This document shows positions 1 to 12,090 of a stretch of 64,000 nt of DNA, in pieces. The stretch covers positions 418,501-482,500 of the forward strand of contig JAJTWR010000338.1 of the NCBI GenBank assembly GCA_021613335.1. The letters are read 5' to 3'. The DNA comes from Whitmania pigra (lineage: Eukaryota; Annelida; Clitellata; Hirudinida; Haemopidae). Both the position numbers and the translations under genes were made by a program. Within the stretch, counting starts at the first letter, position 1, and each line of letters begins with the position of its first letter. The notes beneath the pieces were generated by a model that did not search any database, was not told the origin of the DNA, and saw nothing but the letters and a program-made list of their open reading frames with translations.

Positions 1-2300
1 TTGACGTAACGCGGCCAAGATTTATGGGGGGGGAAGGTCAGAGAGGGCAATGACCCCCAGTAATTCTAAAAAAATACTTTATTTTAATTTAATCGTTTTA
101 TTTCAATAATTAATGACTTTGGATGAAAATTGATTAGTAACCCCCTGATGATTCATTTTTTAAATAATAATTAGCAAAATTATACAATATTAGTATTATT
201 TTAATTATTTTAGGTATTTTTACATAGAAATTGAAATCATGAACAATAAATAAATAGCAGGTATTTCTTACAAAACTTGCTTTGAACAAGTCACGAAATC
301 TGCTTTTATCGTTGAATATATCCTAATATTTTTATATTGTCTTTTTGAAAAAATATTATTGAATATAGCATTAAAAATATTATTCAGAATTCAATATTAT
401 TATAATTAAATATTATTAAAGTTGTATATTATTAAATATTCAATAACCAAAATAAACTAAACTATTACTTAAAAGTCTTTTTATCTATTGTGAGAAGTTT
501 CGCAACATTACTGTGAATGATTATTGAGATAAAGCTATTAATTAATCTATTCAATAGATCAAGAATGAATAATGCCAATTAAACCTTAAAACATGTAATA
601 ACCTAATTAATCGTTATTTAATAAATTATTGAACCTAAGTAATCTATTAATTTATTAATCTAATTAATAGTTATCTAATAATTTATTTAATAACACAATC
701 TTCAGTAACACAACTCACAATCTCCTCCACCGCTTAGCTGGAAATACTTGTTACGGTCGAAGTGGTCGAAAGGAGGAATCGAACAGTTAGGCTACAGATC
801 GGAGTTTCAAATCGAGCATTAAAAACCAACAACTGCCGAGACCAGATGCCCAGGCGTGTCTTTTCCCGCCGTGAAGCGATTCCTTTTATAGCCTTTCATT
901 TGCTTCTGTGGGTGGCTCAGGTCCGTGTGACGGTTGGGCTTTTCGTAAATATCTTCCATTGATGACCGACGAGAATTGAGGATTTGTTTAGCTCATGTTT
1001 ATGATTTCGTCATCCCACAGGTCTCGTCTTCAAAACCCGGTCGGTCGTGTCACTCCGTCAAAGTTGACGTCTTGTATGCGAGGGAAGCGATCGATCAAAC
1101 GTTTACAATCTTCATTCGTCCAGTCACCGTCCATCCATCGATTTGTCAAATCGAAAGTGATATTCTCGTGTGAGCTTCATTTAATGGTTTTTGAGGGGTG
1201 AATATGAATATATTATTACGAATATTCATGTTCAACAATGCTGTTTATCAAAGTAATTAATCGATAGTAGTTAATATTTGAACTAAAACATGGATCAAAA
1301 TAATAACTAATGATTATAATACAGCCAAAATTAAAAATATTTTTATGAAATCTTTTCATTAGACGATTACGCTTTTGAAATGTTAACATTTGAAAATAAA
1401 TGTGAAATAAGGAAATAGAGACGTCACAACCGATAATCAATAATAAAATGGTTTAATAGCTAATTGGGTCACAAAACAATATTCTTTTGGAGGAGACCAC
1501 CTCCTCGACCTTAGATTATTAAAAAAGATCTTTCCTCATCTTGCTCGAGAATTTAACAGTCTTGGAAAATGCTGAATTAGTATTAGAATCAGTAATAGAA
1601 CAAGCGATGTTGATATTAAATTGAATTAATTAATTGTAATTGAATATTAATTAATAAGTAATTAATAAGTAATTGAATAACTTTCGGTGGCTTCGACGAG
1701 GTTTGAACTCAACCATTGAACTCTTGACCCCTCATTAAACTCATTGAACTTTTTATCCCTCCTCCTACTGGCTCGAGATCCAATCAGAAGGGAGGAGTGT
1801 ATAAGCCTCGTTAAATGTGCATGCCAATCATTATCGATGCTTTGAAGGTTTCCCGTGCTGGGAAAATTTCCTTTCTTTGAAAGAAGAGGCATCCATTAAT
1901 GACTAAGAATAATGTCCTCCATGTTTGTCAGTTTATGAAAATGATGATCATGATGACTAGAATTTTGACTAGAAGCATAAAAAATGTCATCTCCTCATGT
2001 TGCCAGAGGGTTTGTCCACCTTGGAAAAGTCTGAAATGCTCAGAACCCGTAAAGAAGCCATCGGCATTCAACCGGTGCTTACAAAAAGACAAACAAGACC
2101 CGGTCAACATCTCCTCCGACACCACAGGTTGTCGGCAAAACCGGTTCCACCTTGGGATGTCGACCGTGGCAACAAAGTTCGACTGGGGAGTCGTAGAGAA
2201 GTTTTATAGAATTACGGGGATGTTATGGTGGTGATGGATGTTGATAAATGCTGATTGATGATGATGATGATCATTTAATGGTGATGTGGATAATCAATAA
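1..2300. other. AT-rich stretch, no supported gene
   Basis: Mostly AT-rich sequence. Two islands of more balanced composition lie at about 740-1,200 and 1,660-2,220. They hold short open frames on both strands (for example plus 1,997-2,209), but I found no chain of exons with consistent splice phase and recognise no domain. They could be isolated exons or UTR of a gene that extends left of the window. The first 60 bases contain a G-run followed by a C-run, resembling the interior of the small transposon at 33.7 kb, but too little is present to call. Confidence 0.3.
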
Positions 2301-2394
2301 TCAATTGACGTTGTAATAATTGACGAAATGTAATATTATAACGATAGCATAATGATTTTAAAAAATATAATAAAAATAATGAATAAATAAATAA

Positions 2395-2644
2395 AAATAT
2401 AATAATATTAATAATAATAATAATAATAATTACAATTATGTATGCTATAATTATAATTATTATACATAATTATTATTATAATTATTATAATCTATTAATA
2501 ATCTATAATTATTATTATAATTATACACAATTATTATTATAATTATTATAATCTATTAATAATCTATAATTATTATTATAATTATACACAATTATTATTA
2601 TAATTATAATAATATAATAATACATAATTACAATAATAATAATA

Positions 2645-2684
<40 letters not shown>

Positions 2685-2690
2685 GCTAAA
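2395..2690. repeat. AT-rich low-complexity block with a 61-bp tandem repeat
   Basis: Long AAT/ATT-rich block. Within it, a unit of about 61 bp containing AATCTATTAATAATC and a TTATACACAA segment occurs about twice (around 2,465-2,600). (AAT)n runs flank both sides. Confidence 0.75.
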
Positions 2691-4600
2691 AGTGTTTGAA
2701 GCAATTCTGCGTGACCACTTCAAGCAATCATTGAAGCAATTGATGCGTATCCTCCTCATGACGTCACACTACAGGTGTGAAGAAGAATTCAAAAGTGGAC
2801 CTCCTGTTTATTATTATTTATTATAAGTTAAACTAATTATTATTATAATTAATTAATTAATAATAAAAGTGTTATAATAAACAACTATAATAAAAATATT
2901 AATAATATTAATATTAATTAAATGGTAAATATTTATTTACAAAAACGATAAATAACAAAATAGCTTATTAAATAATAAAAAATGCTTAACTATTTATATT
3001 AATACAATGGTAACTGTTATCATTCTTAAAATGACCTTTCATTAAGAAGCTATTTGCGTAAAATAACAAATAATGTTTATTTGATTAAACTTACAAAATT
3101 AAGTTTTGATAAATTTAAAAATTAGATTTTTAATAATTATTTATAATGTCTTCATAAGCAATTCTTGAAAGCATTTGTAAATGGCTACAAAGGATGCACC
3201 TTGTTGATATTTAAGCATTATCATTTATCCGCACTAAAAATAATATCATGAATATTTAATTAACCTTTCCATCTGGTTAAGGCCTAAGGAACATGAACTT
3301 GGACAATGATTAGTTTCATTGCTATTTTATTTATTATTGCTATCGTAATTAGCAATATGTTTGTAATATGTAATAAGATTATTTTATTCTTGTTACTACG
3401 GCATATCACGTGACGAATTGGACTGATTTCATCGATTTCGATTTACTCGACCGAAAAACGAAGCTCTGTTTAAAGCTTCTTATATTTCCAAACTACCCCA
3501 TTCCAGTAGCTCACCCATGGGAGGATGGGGGCTCTCACCCTCAAAAAAATTTAATAAAATAATTAATGGATAAATATATTTTGTAAATGTTTTTTTTAAT
3601 TAATGATATTTCGATATTTAATAAATATTATCGGCACTAAAAAAATTAGACAATAAAACACTAGAAAGTCATCTATGAAAAAAAGCCAATTTTTTTAAAT
3701 TAATCTTCAAAATCAAAACCCTTATACAATTCCTTGCCCCACTCACCCCTTGACTGGAATTAGAACCGCAAGGGTGGGCATCGGACAAACCACGCAAGAG
3801 CTTCTAGTTGGTAATAGATTTTTTCTTATATTTACAAATCAAATTACGTTGTCATGGAAACGTGAGGCGAGGTGTTGTTAGCAATTAATGAAGGCGGAGA
3901 AAATTGGAATTCTGCTTCTTACCTCCTGAGGTGAGGGAATAGTTTTACGATTGCAACGTAAATTAACTTTTCCTAGAAAATTTTTGCATCCAATGATGTT
4001 TTTATTTCACTGGCATGAAACTATTTTTCCAAAATTTAATTGTTAATTGTATTTTGTTGGCTCGACGTGAATTTCTGGAATAAATTCATTAAAAACTGAA
4101 AAGTCGCATTTAGTTTGTTTTTATTAGTTTAAAAGTCGCTTAATTTGAACCTTTCTCTCTCGTGATGTAACCGAGCCCAAACAATCCGCCAATAAGAATG
4201 AATGTGCTGTTTGCTTGTTTATTCTTTCATCGACTTTTCCGTCAGTCTTCCTTCCGAACCCGGAAAACCACGAAGCAAATGATTACTTCATTCTCCGAAA
4301 TTGACAATCTATCACCCATCAATCTCCCGTCCATCTATCATTTCATCACCTGTTCACACACTCCATCTTCAAGCTGCCCATCCATCTTAGAATTCTTGGT
4401 GGTTCTTACGCCTTAGTTTGTCACGGGTTACCTCTCATGTACTCATGTATATCATATATCAGGAGTCTCTTTACCTTGAGAGTTGCCATTAATATTTGAC
4501 TTCATATAAGTATAAGCATGAGCATGCTAAGTTTTTACTACTACCAACTCTAAGATAGTGCTTAGAAAAAGATTCCATTTCCCATTTTAAATAAGGTACA
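2691..4600. other. Intergenic or intronic, no gene seen
   Basis: AT-rich sequence without a supported coding exon. G/C-run segments near 3,510-3,545 and 3,735-3,780 look like the two ends of a small transposon, but I could not establish terminal repeats with a target duplication. Confidence 0.3.
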
Positions 4601-4609
4601 GTGTGGGAA

Positions 4610-5070
4610 TAGTGTAGAATGGGTGGAAGTTGATGAGTAGCTTGGGTAGAGGATAGGGCGATTGGTAGAAGTTGGGCAAAATATGAGCTAGAAATTTGGT
4701 AGAAAATAGGTAAAAATTAAAAACATTATGAATAGGGAAGTATGTTCAGGAAAATGTTGAGTTGGAGTTGAAGAAAAGATGGGTAAAAATTAGTGGAGTT
4801 GTGAAAGAGGGAAGAGTAGAAATTGGGAAAGAGCTGGGTATATATTGGGGAGCAGCTAGGAGTAGTTGAGCATTTGAGAAGCAAGTAGGTAGAAGTTGGG
4901 TAGCAACTGGGTAGCAGTTGAGTAGCAAGTGGGTAGAGATTATATAAAAGTTGGATAGCAGTTGGGTAACATTTGAGTGGCACTTGGGGAGAGTTTAAAA
5001 ACGAGAGTAGAGATTGGGTAGCAGTTGGGAAATAATTTATTGAGGGGTTTAGCAGGAGTTGGGTAAGAAT
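4610..5070. repeat. Degenerate 11-12 bp minisatellite (GGGTAGCAGTTG-like)
   Basis: Many diverged copies of an 11-12 bp unit, GGGTAGCAGTTG or GGTAGAAGTTG, densest at 4,870-4,960. Reverse-strand open frames here (4,726-4,983) are Leu/Pro/Tyr repeats created by the minisatellite and are not genes. Confidence 0.8.
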
Positions 5071-5462
5071 TGGGAAGCGAGGGTGTCTTCTGAGATATTT
5101 GGCTCCTTCTTTTTAGCCACTTCGCAGGCCCATCCTTATTTAGATTACGTCATTTGCGGCCGGTGCCCAAGGTGCGACCGGGATTTATTTAGGGGCATGA
5201 ATGATTGAAGAACATTATTAATTCATTCATTAACTTGGGGTGAATAATGGGACTTACAATAATGTCCTAAGTTTTTAAAGTTGCCGAGATAATTATGTCT
5301 TAACTCATCTACTTCCACTTTGCATTAACTGTCAAACGTGCTATGATTATTTTTATTGTTATTATTTTTTTTAATATTATTAAAACTGTAATCAAGCAAA
5401 GTTACTGTCACAGACATTAATAGATTATTATTTGACGCCAATGATGATGATGTTACGCTGAG

Positions 5463-5845
5463 GATTTGGGCACGCGATAATGTATTGAATACTCCACTAA
5501 ATGTTTCCATAGTTAATTTTATTTTTTCATATTTAATCTGATAAATTACAGGTTGATGGAAAGAAAATTTAGTATTTAATTTTAAGTTCAAGTTAATGGA
5601 ATAAGATTATTCAATCAAATGAGATAATAAATAATAAATAATCATAATTATTTGATTTGGGCACGTGATAATGCATTGAATACTTCACTAAATGTTTTCA
5701 TAGTTAATTTTATTTTTTCATATTTAATCTGATAAATTACAGGATGGTGGAAAAAGAAAATTTAGTATTTACTTTTAAGTTCAAATTAATGGAATAAGAT
5801 TATTCAATCAAATGTGCTAATAAATAATAAATAATCATAATTAAT
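5463..5845. repeat. 191-bp tandem duplication, two copies
   Basis: Two head-to-tail copies of a 191-bp unit (about 5,463-5,653 and 5,654-5,845), each opening with GATTTGGGCACG and ending in an AATAAATAATAAATAATC-like tail. Substitutions are scattered and the copies remain near 90 percent identical by eye. No coding potential is seen. Confidence 0.85.
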
Positions 5846-5849
5846 TTTA

Positions 5850-8185
5850 AAAAAAAAACCCGGGTCACTTCGGTCATAAATCGACCTTGGCTCGCTACGT
5901 CATAATAGGTCTTTGTCTAAAGAAGTGAGATTAAAAAGAGATTAATCTTGTCATGTTAGTCTCCCCAAATCCAACGTGCATTAACCAAGACCCACGGGTC
6001 AATGAAAGAAGGGGAATGGTTTAAGAGGGGGTGGTAAGTTGATGGATGGAAGCGTGGGTTTTTTTTTTTTGTCGGGCGGGTGGGTGGAAGCCAGATTTGA
6101 TGAATGAATGAGTGATTGATGGAGAGGTGAATGAGGTGAATAATTCAGTTGATGTGCTCACAATTGAATTTGCCAGTTTTGAAATAATAATATTATTATT
6201 TATATTAATATTTAATATTAACAATAATAATAGTTTTATATTAATAATTGTAGTATGATTTATAATGATTATATTTTATGTAAGTGTTACTTTTATTTAT
6301 ATATTTGCTTTGTTTATGGTTACCCAATCACGAGTCATTGGAGATGCATTGATCTGTGACGTCCTCCCATGTTTATTGATCGACTGCCTGTCATCATCGC
6401 CATCATCATCGTCGTCGTCGCTAGTATCGTCATCGATTATTATAATAAAAATATATCTATCTAAAATAATAATAACAATTACAGAAAAACCATCAACATC
6501 ATCATCATCATCATCATCATCATCTCAGCATCGCCATAAAGTACGACCCGACAAAACAGATCTATATATATTCATCTATTTACAAACTTCCTCTCTTCGG
6601 AGCACCTGGCTGGGTTGTCCTCGTGGCGACCCTGTTGGACCGTGGTCGGTGACGATGGAATTTTATCGAAATGATGAATCACCTCGTTAAGGACGGCAGT
6701 TGTCATCGGGATTATGTTCGACGTGCAACAATTAATCATTATTTAATAACAGCACCATCATCATGATGACTGCGACGACAAAATGAAGATGATAATGACA
6801 ATAAACTCACTGAGGGAATGAGTGAGTGTGTGTATTATTATTATAATTAATTAATTAATAATAATATGATTAAAATAATATAATTGTAATAATAATAATA
6901 TTTATTTTAATAATAAATTAATTATTAATATATTAATGATATAATTATGATTGCCTTTGTTGTAGCAACAAGCTCTCTATGTTAATCCACAAAGTTCATT
7001 CTTTAGAGCTGTGAGTCTGGAATCAACTATTAATGTGTGCTTCATTCCAGCAAGCAAGGGTTATCAAGAAGTAATAACAGAGATATAAAAAATTATCATA
7101 AAAAGTATTATGACTACAACGAATATTATAATTAATATAATATAAAATAATATTGATGATTCCAAATCGTGGACTTTTAAAAGTTTCGAAGAGGCTTTCG
7201 ACTGGATAAATTATTCGACTATTTTGGTCGTTAAATTAAAAAAGAGATTTTTTTTATAAATTATGACAACAAATGATTTAAACATTGTACACAGCCTTCA
7301 AAGAACGCCTTAATGTTCTGCTTTCAATGGCTCTGTTCCGGTTTTGTCCAAACTGAGAATGATGATTATTATTTTGGATCTTCATTAAAATTTTAAGAGA
7401 AATTTTGTTTACTCCGAGAGATTTTTTGGAAAATGTTTCTTGTGAGAATATCTTTATGTGTTTTAATCTTTTAATTCTGCTATAAATAATAAATTAAAGA
7501 CAGTTCGGTGCAGGATTAACACAACGAAGTTGTTCACAACAAATCGTCTCATAACAATATCCTTTTAGCCTGTGAAATCGTTGACTGCACGACCTATGGT
7601 CCTTTTAAAGGCTTAATTAGTAACTAATAATTAATAATCAGTAATTAGTCATTGACAATTAATACTTAGTAATTAATAATTTGTAATTAATAGTTAATAA
7701 TTAGTAATTAATTCAATTGAATTCCTTCTTAGACTGCAGAGTTCTGGTTCGAATCATAGCCTGGACCGCATTGACACTTGACAGTCTCAAACATTTAGAT
7801 ATTTTCAGATACTTAAATATTAATTATTAAATTATTTATTATCGCAATATATTTTATATTATTTACAGAAACGCTGAGAGCATTATCTCGTGGGTGCTTT
7901 GAAAAATAAACTCCATTATCTCAGCATCACTCGTTACAAAGACCTCGAGCTTCCAGATCGTAAGATAAAGATGTCGAAGCGATTAGTGATGATGCCAGGA
8001 AGATACTCCCCGATGACGTCAACTGCCGGATGAAGCATTCCGGAAGGAGGAAGTGGAAAGACTGATGACCAAACTGGAGTGAGCCACTCGTCGCCTCGGC
8101 TAAGAATGGGAAAACTACTTGTGGTGCGATCATCGCCATCATCATCGACGGCGGGAAGGTTGAGAGGTTTAAGGACTGGCATCGT
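5850..8185. other. No gene supported
   Basis: AT-rich sequence with short TCA/ATC trinucleotide runs (6,390-6,530). The plus frame at 6,265-6,690 is serine-rich only because it crosses those runs. A B-box-like motif (GGTTCGAATCAT) at about 7,746 is discussed as a SINE remnant. An exon-like plus-strand segment at about 7,926-8,030 has no partner exons. Confidence 0.3.
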
Positions 8186-8189
8186 CGTA

Positions 8190-8636
8190 ATAATAGTGAT
8201 GATGATGATGATGATGATGATGAGTGAGTGAGTGAGTGAGTGAGTGAGTGAGTGAGTGAGTGAGTGAGTGAGTGAGTGAGTGAGTGAGTGAGTTGAGTGA
8301 GTGAGTGAGTGAGTGTGAGTGAGTGAGTGAGTGAGTGAGTGAGTGAAGTGAGTGAGTGAGTGAGAGTGAGTGAGTGAGTGTGAGTGAGTGAGTGAGTGAG
8401 TGTGAGTGAGTGAGTGAGTGAGTGAGTGAGTGAGTGAGTGAGTGAGTGAGTTGAGTGAGTGAGTGAGTGAGTGAGTGAGTGAGTGCGTGAGTGAGTGAGT
8501 GAATGAGTGAGTGAGTGAGTGAGTGAGTGAGTGAGTGAGTGAGTGAGTGAGTGAGTGAGTGAGTGAGTGAGTGGAGTGAGTGAGTGAGTGAGTGAGTGAG
8601 TGAGTGAGTGAGTGAGTGAGTGAGTGAGTGAGTGGA
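8190..8636. repeat. (GAT)n then long interrupted (GAGT)n microsatellite
   Basis: About 25 bp of GAT repeats run into roughly 415 bp of GAGT repeats with occasional single-base slips (GAGTT, GTGAGTGTGAGT, GTGGAGT). The reverse frame encodes a Leu-Thr-His-Ser repeat and should not be annotated as a protein. The array lies about 180 bp downstream of the stop codon of the minus-strand gene at 8,818-11,323. Confidence 0.95.
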
Positions 8637-8817
8637 GATATTAAAAAAGACTAAAACATTTCTCCACCTTTTGTTAAATATTTTAATCCTGACAAAAGCT
8701 GGAAAAATTAAAAAAACCCACTGGCCTGGTTTCATATTGCTCTCACTAATTTCCATTGCCACTATCGTCGTCGTTGTCTTCGACATTAACATTACCATCA
8801 CATCATAACCATCATCA

Positions 8818-11323
8818 TCATCTACGGCACAAAGATGGACATTCAGTGCATTTGAGTTCCCACAAGAGTTTCAGCATTTTATCGAATTCCTCCTTGTCCC
8901 AATCCTTGCAACATCTGTTGGGAAGATGATGACGATGACGACGACAGCGACGATGATGATGAAAAATCGATGATGACGACTACGATGATTTATGGTTATG
9001 ACGATGACAAAGATAATTACACATGATTATTCAATGAAAACCATGAATAAATAATAGCTGATGACCACCAGCTTCGTCATCACCTATATTCGATCATGTG
9101 AGGATCCTTGTAGTTGATCCATCTGATTTTGTCAACGTTGATTGGTCTGGTGATGTTCTTGTTGTGATTTATCATCGGGGTGTAGTAAGGATCCTTCCAG
9201 CAGTGGTCGTAGAGGGCATTCCTCTTTGACTTCTCCACATGGGACTGCATAATTAAATACTTATTTGTTTTATTCATTGATTGATTTATTTATTTATTTA
9301 TTCTTTTCTTTTCTTTTTGTTGTTTTCGAACTCATTTTTGCAAGCCGTTTCTTTATTAAATTGGCCTTATTGTAGTTGTAGTAATATTGATAATATCTTA
9401 TTATCGATATTTAAAAAAAAATTTTAAGACATATAATAATGTTTGCATGATAAATGGATCTCTCGCTCAGTAACGTCCTATGCCGAAGGCTTGAGGAATG
9501 TCTCAGTTACAAACTGGTAAAAGGTCCAATAAGTTATCTTTATTCAAGATTAACTCACCGTCTCCTCATTCAATACTTAAAGAGGGGTTAGTTCATAAAT
9601 ATTCAGTAAGTTGTTGACATCTGGACAGTTATTATAAAGCCATCCGTCAATCCATTAATCACCAATCATTCATTCATTTCTCTTTAACTGTTTCATGTTT
9701 ACGTTAAATGTTCGTGAATATGCATTTGTTGAAACCCAGCTATTCATTGGTTCGTCCCCATCACGTGATGGGCAGATATTTCTTCAACAGCGCTTCTAGA
9801 AGAGTTTTCTCGCGTACGTCCATTCGGTTAAATCGTTGGCCACTTTTTGTCAGCGAAAAGTTTTTTATCTGCGTTTTTTGTTTCTTACTCCTTGACCAAA
9901 TTATGTGAAATTGCAATTTATATCTTATTGCTCGATTTAATTAATTATTATTATTATTTATTAGATAATTTTCTTTAAGTAATTCACGCGGAACCTCCCA
10001 ATGTCGCAACTGTTCGTATCGACAGTAGCGGGTCTTGACTTTGGAGTAGCGAACGAGATTGGCCAAGTTGTGTTTCGTCTGCTCGTTGATCTTTCTTCTG
10101 CGCACCATCATTCTCTTCTCGCTAGTGATATTTATTGTCATTAATAATATTTTTTTTATTATTTTAATTATTATCATTAAATATTAATTATCGGTAGTAG
10201 AAAAATTACAGCATGACTTTATTCTCCGTTGCATAGAAATGGAAAAGATTGCATTCAATAGAATAATTAATGAACAACTATTTCATTAATTTTACATTAC
10301 AATTTTTTAGTGTTGTTTATTTGTTTCTTAAAATTATTTTTCAAGTCACCTTGACTTATCGTGGGCGTTGGAATATTTGAGATTCCAGCAATCAACTTTA
10401 GGGGGGCCCAGCATCTGACTGCCGAGCGTCCTCGTGATTTTCTTGGCGCTGATGTTTCTCAAATCCTACGTGTCGTCAAGAAATACAAACGTAAAGAAAC
10501 AAAAAGATAATCAGTCCTTTTAAGCTCTCCATCCATACGCCTATCCATCAATCATTCATTCATCCATCCGCTCATCGGCCCTTCATCGCTGGAATGATAA
10601 TCCCGAGAAAACAAACAGCGCAGTTAACAGAAAAATTTAACTCTAGGCTGAATTGGGTTCTTATGAAATTCAGAAGTAAAGAATATAATGGTGTCGTGAA
10701 GAAAGCTTAGTACTTTGGAAAAATATAAATATAGTTGTCATTACCTCTAATTGAGGGTTTAATAAATACTTACCAAAGATTCAAATACCCTGCCTGGTTT
10801 ATTCGTGCAATATTTTATGACAGTCTTCGGGGGTGCGGTATCTATCTGGGACACAGCTGTTTCGAAGATGAAATTTCATCAAAGTAACCGATTGTAATGT
10901 TTGTAAAGCTTAAAATAGATTCACTTGGTCGTGATCAACACCACCATACCAATACCAAGCTTCAATCAATGCCTATTCCACTAATCAATCGAATGTAGCC
11001 AATTAGAAATTAGAATGTAGCCATTAGATATGTGCTTCGACAAAAATTTGTTACTAAAAGTTTTACGTTTACACTAAAGTGACTCGTTTTGGAAATCATT
11101 ACAATTTAAAACGTTTAAATGCCAATTTGGAGTACTCACCATTGGCAACCCTCATTCTGTGTTTATAATAATTTTTCCAACTACTATCGACTGTGCCAGC
11201 TGGAAAGTTTGGCTGGAACCTGAAGATGTTGGAACAAGAAAAAGAGGCGCATGCCTTTCCCAAGCACTTGTCGGGTCTTACCCTGCGGTCAACGTTCGTC
11301 AATGTGCTGGCATTAGAAGCCAT
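8818..11323 (-). CDS. Unknown protein, about 255 aa, six exons
   Basis: I do not recognise this gene. The model has exons 11,323-11,140, 10,856-10,774, 10,465-10,350, 10,121-9,995, 9,244-9,084 and 8,914-8,818. All donors are GT, all acceptors AG, every junction keeps phase, and the lengths sum to 768 nt (255 codons plus stop). The start is the first ATG of the 5'-most exon. The protein is basic and rich in Lys, Arg, Asn, Tyr and Trp, with no signal peptide or membrane segment. Landmarks are SSWKNYYKHRMR near residue 47, RYEQLRHWE near 165, a DHCWKDPYY segment, and a Cys-rich tail (RCCKDWDKEEF then KCTECPSLC). The composition recalls small axonemal or microtubule-associated proteins, but that is only an impression. 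The last codons merge into a TGATGATG microsatellite. A shorter product would result if the last intron were retained (stop at 9,080). Confidence 0.65.
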
Positions 11324-11678
11324 CTCCAGGCGAAGTTGAGATTCAGAAATAGGAATGTGTCAACTTTTGCAGCTGATTTGTAAATTTAAATGAAATACCC
11401 GTTTTGAGACTGCTAAGCAGCAATCGCGATAGCTTCGTGACGTAGATAAGTCATTTGTTTATGCCTAATCAGAACTAATCAGTTCTTAAATGGTCGAGGA
11501 ATATTATAATATTTTGAGAAACAGCTATAAATAAACTGATAATTCGATCTATTTTAAAATGTTTTGACTTCATTGCAGTAAGATTAAAACAAAATAGCAT
11601 TTAACAGATTTAATTGGAAATGTGGTAATAGAATGTTGCACCAGACGGTATTTGCATTGAAAAATACAACTTTAAATT

Positions 11679-11860
11679 CAGTGTCGTAAAAAGTACCGTA
11701 TTTCAGTAATTAGGTAAAAGTACAAGTAATACCTCAAAAATGTACTTAAGTTAAAGTAAAAGTATTTTTCAAAGATGTACTTAAGTAAAAGTAAAACTTT
11801 ACAGCAATTAAAAGTTACTTTAAAAGTAAAAAGTAAAAGTACTGATGCAGCGCAACACTG
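11679..11860. mobile_element. Non-autonomous hAT-like element (MITE), 182 bp
   Basis: The left end begins CAGTGTCG and the right end, read inverted, begins CAGTGTTG, the form typical of hAT terminal repeats. The flanking 8-mers TTTAAATT (11,671-11,678) and CTTAAATT (11,861-11,868) match at 7 of 8 positions, as expected for an aged 8-bp hAT target duplication. The interior is built from TACTTAAGTAAAAGTA-like motifs, including two ATGTACTTAAGT repeats. There is no coding capacity. Confidence 0.75.
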
Positions 11861-12090
11861 CTTAAATTGTTCTCAATGGCGTTTTTATGTTGGTAAAATT
11901 AAGGTTAATTAATAAATAATTAATAAATATTGAATTTATGAAAAATTTAAGAAAGAAAAGATATAAAATGATTAGGTATGTACATTGTACAATGTTCAGT
12001 CGTTGGGTTTTCCAATTATAGAAACAGACTTATTTACATTGAATATTCTGGCGCGTTGAGTTGAATTGGCGAACTAATACGAGAAAAAAA

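Noticed and set aside
3500..3795. Possible small transposon between two G/C-run segments
   Set aside because: The ends share only loose similarity (ATTCCAGT then G-rich) and I could not find a target duplication.
4726..4983. Leu/Pro/Tyr repeat protein on the minus strand
   Set aside because: Frame across a degenerate 11-12 bp minisatellite.
8200..8636. CRISPR-like array
   Set aside because: Simple microsatellite with no spacers; the genome is eukaryotic.
8169..8801. 210-codon minus frame with a Leu-Thr-His-Ser repeat
   Set aside because: Entirely produced by the GAGT microsatellite, which has no stop in this frame; flanks have no exon features.
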